Part shown: in pieces, positions 60,014 to 64,000 of the stretch | Numbering within the stretch: the stretch's first letter is position 1 | Layout: each line of letters starts with the position of its first letter | Source of the DNA: Membranipora membranacea | Taxonomy: Eukaryota > Bryozoa > Gymnolaemata > Cheilostomatida > Membraniporidae | Assembly (NCBI GenBank): GCA_914767715.1 | Contig: OU612067.1 | Location: 21,488,162 to 21,552,161 of the forward strand | Length of the DNA stretch: 64,000 bases | Direction of reading: 5' to 3' | Translations under genes and position numbers: made by a program | Notes under the pieces: generated by a model | The model's database searches: none | What the model was told of the DNA's origin: nothing | Seen by the model: the letters and a program-made list of their open reading frames with translations, nothing else

Positions 60014-60499
60014 CGCAGCAACTGCAGTGGCAAAACCTTAGTAATATGAACAACCTCTTGATTCCCGTCAGCGATAATATTGATTGTAGGGTATCGATTT
60101 GATTACTGGGCACACATATTATGGTCTATGACATGAATTTAACACAATACAGATAAATTAACAATGTTTCCAAGTATTGTCATATAGATTTGGTGATCAA
60201 TAAATTTGTTATGCACTTGTTGAAATCGGTTTTTGAGGCCAGAAAACACAGGCAGGTTTGCAAATCATTAACTCAATCAATAATTGTTTGTTTGTAAATG
60301 ATCTATAAACAAACTGCATGCTTCTATTTCAGGAAAATGTCTTTCAGGATGAAGCCTAAAAAGTGAAACTAAGCGGTTGTTAGTTTGTACATATTAGTTC
60401 AATATTGACAATCCAGCAGACGGAAGCAAATCTATGAATATACTAAGTCACTCATAAAATGATCTTGACTCTGAGATGTCATCGTAGGTATAGCATAGC

Positions 60500-60551
60500 A
60501 TCACAGAGTAAGGATATATATATATATATATATATATCCTTACTCTGTGAT
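60500..60551. repeat. Perfect 52-bp palindrome with (TA)n core
   Basis: atcacagagtaagg, then alternating TA, then ccttactctgtgat, symmetrical to the base. Partial symmetry continues outward (tagc...gcta-like). It lies about 500 bp upstream of the CTHRC1-type gene start. Confidence 0.85.
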
Positions 60552-60855
60552 AGCATGTCAGAAAAGAAAACCGGAGTAAAAGTAGATAACCAAATTTTAT
60601 CTCAACCATGCAAATTTTTAAAACTGAGCTGACAAAAAAATGTGACAACTTTTTAGTCTCTTATTTTTAGGGCCAATGCTAACTTTACAACAGGAATTTA
60701 ATTACGTTTCTAGATCAAGTTGGAACTGTGTTCTCTCTTCCATCTCTTTGCCCTTCGTTAGACAAAGCCCTCTCCCGTTAGCCTGCATTTGGAGTTGCTC
60801 CCCTCTCCTGCTAAGCACGCAAATTGAGCTCATCATACACCTGCTGTAGTTCACA

Positions 60856-61142
60856 TTAATAGCTCATCAAAAATGAGATCGGATGACAATTTCACATCAT
60901 TATCATCAATTTAAAAATTCACAGCATCATGACGCGATGTGAAAAGCCTATATAGGCTCATCATATATTATTTTCAACCAAGAATTAGGATGAACTATAT
61001 CTCTAAGAATAAAATATAACCTGTTTTGGAATTTCTAGCGATCAAATTAGCTCAGTCATCCAATTTGCTAAAAACAGCCTTTTCGACCTCATTTCTCCGA
61101 TATAATGACGCAACGTCATCCGATCCCATTTTTGATGAGCTA
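60856..61142. repeat. Foldback element with ~31-bp arms
   Basis: taatagctcatcaaaaatga...gatcggatgac near 60860 pairs with gtcatccgatc...atttttgatgagctatta near 61112-61142, with one mismatch. Confidence 0.65.
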
Positions 61143-61500
61143 TTAATGATCAGTAGCTTGGCAGCTTTCCAATGGTGTATAGAAAGTTGATATTTGCTGA
61201 CCCCCTGTGTCTCTACCCTAATACTTACAGATAGCTGTTTTACTCGTCAACCTCTCGTCCTGGGAGTGTTATATCTGATTGGTGTGTACTCGCAGAGGAT
61301 ATGTGCGAACAATCTGAGATCAAATACTTTATCACTTTTTGGGCAGTTGTATCATCAATGTGACAGAATATTACACCGATTACTAGGTTTGCTATATTGC
61401 CAGTCGAACCGGTAACTGCGCCAGAACATCCCCCAATAAACCAGCAATAATTTTACTGCTATGTTTACCCCATGTGGCAAATGGGAAAACATACAATTTA

Positions 61501-61540
61501 CATATATATATATATAAATATATATAGATATATATATATA
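61501..61540. repeat. AT dinucleotide microsatellite
   Basis: Alternating TA with two interruptions. No other content. Confidence 0.8.
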
Positions 61541-63477
61541 CACACATTTTTATTCAGCTTTATTCTAAGAAGTTCACAGCAGTAATAGTATTATTAGGCT
61601 GTCCTGAAAACCATTATGCTTGTCTGTACACTCGCTAGATCAGTTTGCAAATAGTTGCAGCAACTTTGAACAGCTAGTAGTTTTGATCATCGACAGCGTG
61701 CTTACCCTATATCATGATAAACACACTTTGCCAATCCGTATTGTCTATTGAAGTTTTCTGGAAAATCATAGCTGACAGTTAGTTGCTTAGAACGAACCTG
61801 AGGCATCTGAGACAGTTGAAGAGAATTTGCGAGCTGGTTATATGAAGGCCTCGATAATGAGTAAAAAGATATAGCACCTTTGATATACCAAGGAGTTCCT
61901 CCTTGGATATATTATTTACACGCATCATTATAAATACCATAAAGAATAACCTTCCGTCCCAGATAGTTTGCCAAGCTAGCTTCTCAGCAATCAAAGTTTA
62001 AATGAGATGATATTTAGAGTTGTGTACTCGCTAACATCTACCAACAAACCTCAGAAAACTTATGAAAAAACCCAACTTATTGTAGTCGTCATATTAACAA
62101 TAATGTCCTTTCATGATATCGTGTTACCTGATTCAGAAACCGAATTAGCTGATGTCATCTTTTACTTTTGGAGGAAACTGGACTTTCCAGTCAGTAGAAG
62201 AGTCATTCAATCAATTTCAGTATATACCAAGTCTGAAGTCTGAAACAAAGATTTATCATCACTCCTAGTCCACATCTTCCGGTATTTACAGAATTGATTG
62301 GTCAGTTGACTAGGATAAGCCTGTGCAGGCAGCTAAGGATACAGTGTCCAGACAAGTACAACTACAACTCAACAAAATTCTGGCTCACAGTCAGTTACAG
62401 TCACACTCACAGGCTTACTATTACTACTAACTAACTTACGAGGAAAACCTGGTCCTAACCTACAAAGTTTAACCACCAACCAAGTCCAATGAGCACTTAC
62501 TTCTTGGTACAACCAAATACAGCAGGCAAACATTTGAGTTGTAGATGGCAATTTATTCAGTGTCCATTACAAAATAAAGTACAGTTGACGTTGTGAAATA
62601 CCCTTTACCAGTGGTTCCTACATATCGTAGCAGCGGGTGGATTGTGTATACCCACAAATGAGTGTAGCAAAAGTAGAGAGCTGAGCCTAGCATACACGCG
62701 CCCCAGCATGCAATCACATGGTTCCAACATGCATTCAGACACACTTTGCCTGCCATTGTACTCCTTTGTTCACCAAACAAAAGGCCTTTTGTTACACAAC
62801 TCTCATAGGTGCATTGGGGCATGTCTCCCTGACATCGGCCCCCAGGGCCTATCCAACATACTACAGCATAGGTGTACTTTATTTTGTAATGCACTGTTGT
62901 GGGAGTCATAGGCCTACGGCTACGTGTTTTGTATATTGCTGCCATTTTAGTAGGCCCATATTTGAGTAAGACCAAGGTCAAGGAGTGAGGGAATACCAAT
63001 TTACTCCTCATTGGTAAGGCTGTACAGTTTGGTGGTCAAATAAATAGCTGGATTGAGAAGTAAGATATAGTTAAGGACCCTCTTGCAGGCTCTACAATCT
63101 AACTGACTGCCTGGACAATGCATTTAAGCTCCTGCATTCACCTTAATTATCCTTAACTAACCTGATATTGCTACGAAGGGAGTTTTTTTGTCAGGATTCG
63201 ACCACCGGGTGCGCAGTACATTTACCCAGCAGGCAATAAGCCCAAGCCTATGATTTTCATGTGACAAAGGGTACATGGTTGTTACTTAGTCTATGACCCT
63301 TATATTCTGACCCCACATGGAGCTACCTTGGCAAACCAGTGCCCGAAGAAATCCGGTGGTCATGACCTCACCAACTACATAAGGTCTGTGCTGTAAGCAT
63401 ATCATATCTAGCTTGTGGCCTACAATTGCTTTAAAATGCTTTTATTCATTGTTGTAGTTGAAGTTGAGGGGTAACAC

Positions 63478-63542
63478 ATGATGGAGCCTATGGATGTTAC
63501 AAACGCTGACACTGCTGAACAGATCGATGACTCATTGTACAG
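63478..63542 (+). CDS. Probable first coding exon of a ubiquitin-activating enzyme E1
   Basis: A 65-base open exon begins ATGATGGAG and ends ...TTGTACAG at a strong donor GTGAGAA (63543 on). It encodes about 21 residues ending TAEQIDDSLY plus a split Ser/Arg codon. UBA1 and UBA6 proteins carry a variable N-terminus followed by (E)IDDxLYSRQ at the start of the first adenylation half-domain, and the exon ends exactly inside that signature. The rest of the gene would lie beyond the window. The match is short, so the call is tentative. UBA1 versus UBA6 or UBA7 cannot be decided. Confidence 0.45.
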
Positions 63543-63934
63543 GTGAGAAAATACTAGGAATGTTACTTCAAGATAAAGCATTGCTAATTCTCAAGGGGAA
63601 GGATGAGGACAAGACCGCGTAATTATCTGCGCTGTGTCGCTAAAACTTTGGTTCACCCCTCTGTTAATGACAGTGCCCTCAAGGTCTCTCTAAGGGCAGT
63701 TGAGGAGACTTTAATTGTTAGTCACCATATGCTAAACAAAAGCTGAGTAGGCATCATTTGAATTTGATATCTAGCCCTGTGTAGTATATGTTTAAATATT
63801 GAGCAGCAATATCTGGATAGTTCTTGCTAATCTCACATTTACGATACTGTGTCCAGGTGGTAGGTCGCTTGCCCACATGGCATCAACACATCGTTGCCCT
63901 ATTAACTGGGATTATCTTCTTAATTTGACATGTT
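63543..63934 (+). other. Presumed first intron of the E1 candidate
   Basis: Begins GTGAGAA after the candidate exon. No acceptor with a recognisable E1 continuation is seen before the window edge. Confidence 0.35.
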
Positions 63935-64000
63935 AGGAGAGAGATACCCCAAATGGTGTCAGGGGCTGGAACAATCAACCTTGAAGGCTCCCCAGTAGGA
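63935..64000 (-). repeat. SINE family B, 3' part (cut by window edge)
   Basis: On the minus strand: ggggagccttcaaggttgat, then tgttccagcccctgacacc, matching the 3' block at 52870-52915. Confidence 0.6.

Larger units (their letters stand above)
60014..63477. other. Divergent intergenic region (CTHRC1-type gene / E1 candidate)
   Basis: The flanking genes point away from each other, so promoters of both are expected here. No exon is recognised. It holds a (TA)-cored palindrome (60500-60551), a foldback (60856-61142) and an AT microsatellite (61501-61540). A 152-codon minus frame at 62553-63011 lacks any recognisable domain. Confidence 0.45.

Noticed and set aside
62553-63011. 152-codon minus-strand frame
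   Set aside because: No recognisable domain, no supporting splice sites and skewed repeat-like composition; not distinguishable from chance.

Overview
The window is animal nuclear DNA. It is AT-rich and intron-dense, with GT-AG introns of about 200 bp to 4.6 kb, many short non-autonomous transposons, and genes found only in animals or opisthokonts: a kinesin-1 heavy chain with vertebrate-like length, an INO80B homologue, CUB/sushi receptors and CTHRC1-type domains. No rRNA, intact tRNA, CRISPR or prokaryotic operon is visible. The gene style and the multi-CTHRC1 secreted protein suggest an early-branching or marine invertebrate, perhaps a sponge or cnidarian. That placement is inference.

Layout, left to right. 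(1) About 0.9-11.7 kb holds two head-to-head paralogues of a CUB-domain receptor. The minus copy has only its first two coding exons in the window. The plus copy is complete: nine exons, 666 aa, signal peptide, CUB, CUB-like, four sushi domains, one membrane helix and a tail with five tyrosine motifs. (2) 13.4-20.6 kb, minus: a complete nine-exon INO80B, an INO80 chromatin-remodelling subunit, 362 aa, ending in an HIT zinc finger. (3) 21.8-43.5 kb, minus: a complete kinesin-1 heavy chain (KIF5), 22 coding exons plus a terminal exon supplying the stop, 963 aa. (4) 46.6-60.0 kb, minus: a 13-exon gene for a 625-aa secreted protein with a PAN/apple-like module and three CTHRC1-type domains. (5) About 63.5 kb, plus: a probable first coding exon of a ubiquitin-activating E1, cut by the window edge.

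The splice models were read by hand. For all four complete genes every exon phase joins and the summed coding length divides by three, which is strong internal support.

Introns and intergenic DNA are full of small repeats: a tRNA-derived SINE family (at least five copies), a second SINE, a TTAA-flanked MITE family, a 620-bp TTAA-flanked foldback, several other foldback elements and near-perfect hairpins, tandem repeats, and one 5'-truncated non-LTR retrotransposon fragment. The genes do not form one pathway. The most unusual are the three-CTHRC1-domain secreted protein and the paired CUB/sushi receptor with a phosphotyrosine-type tail.
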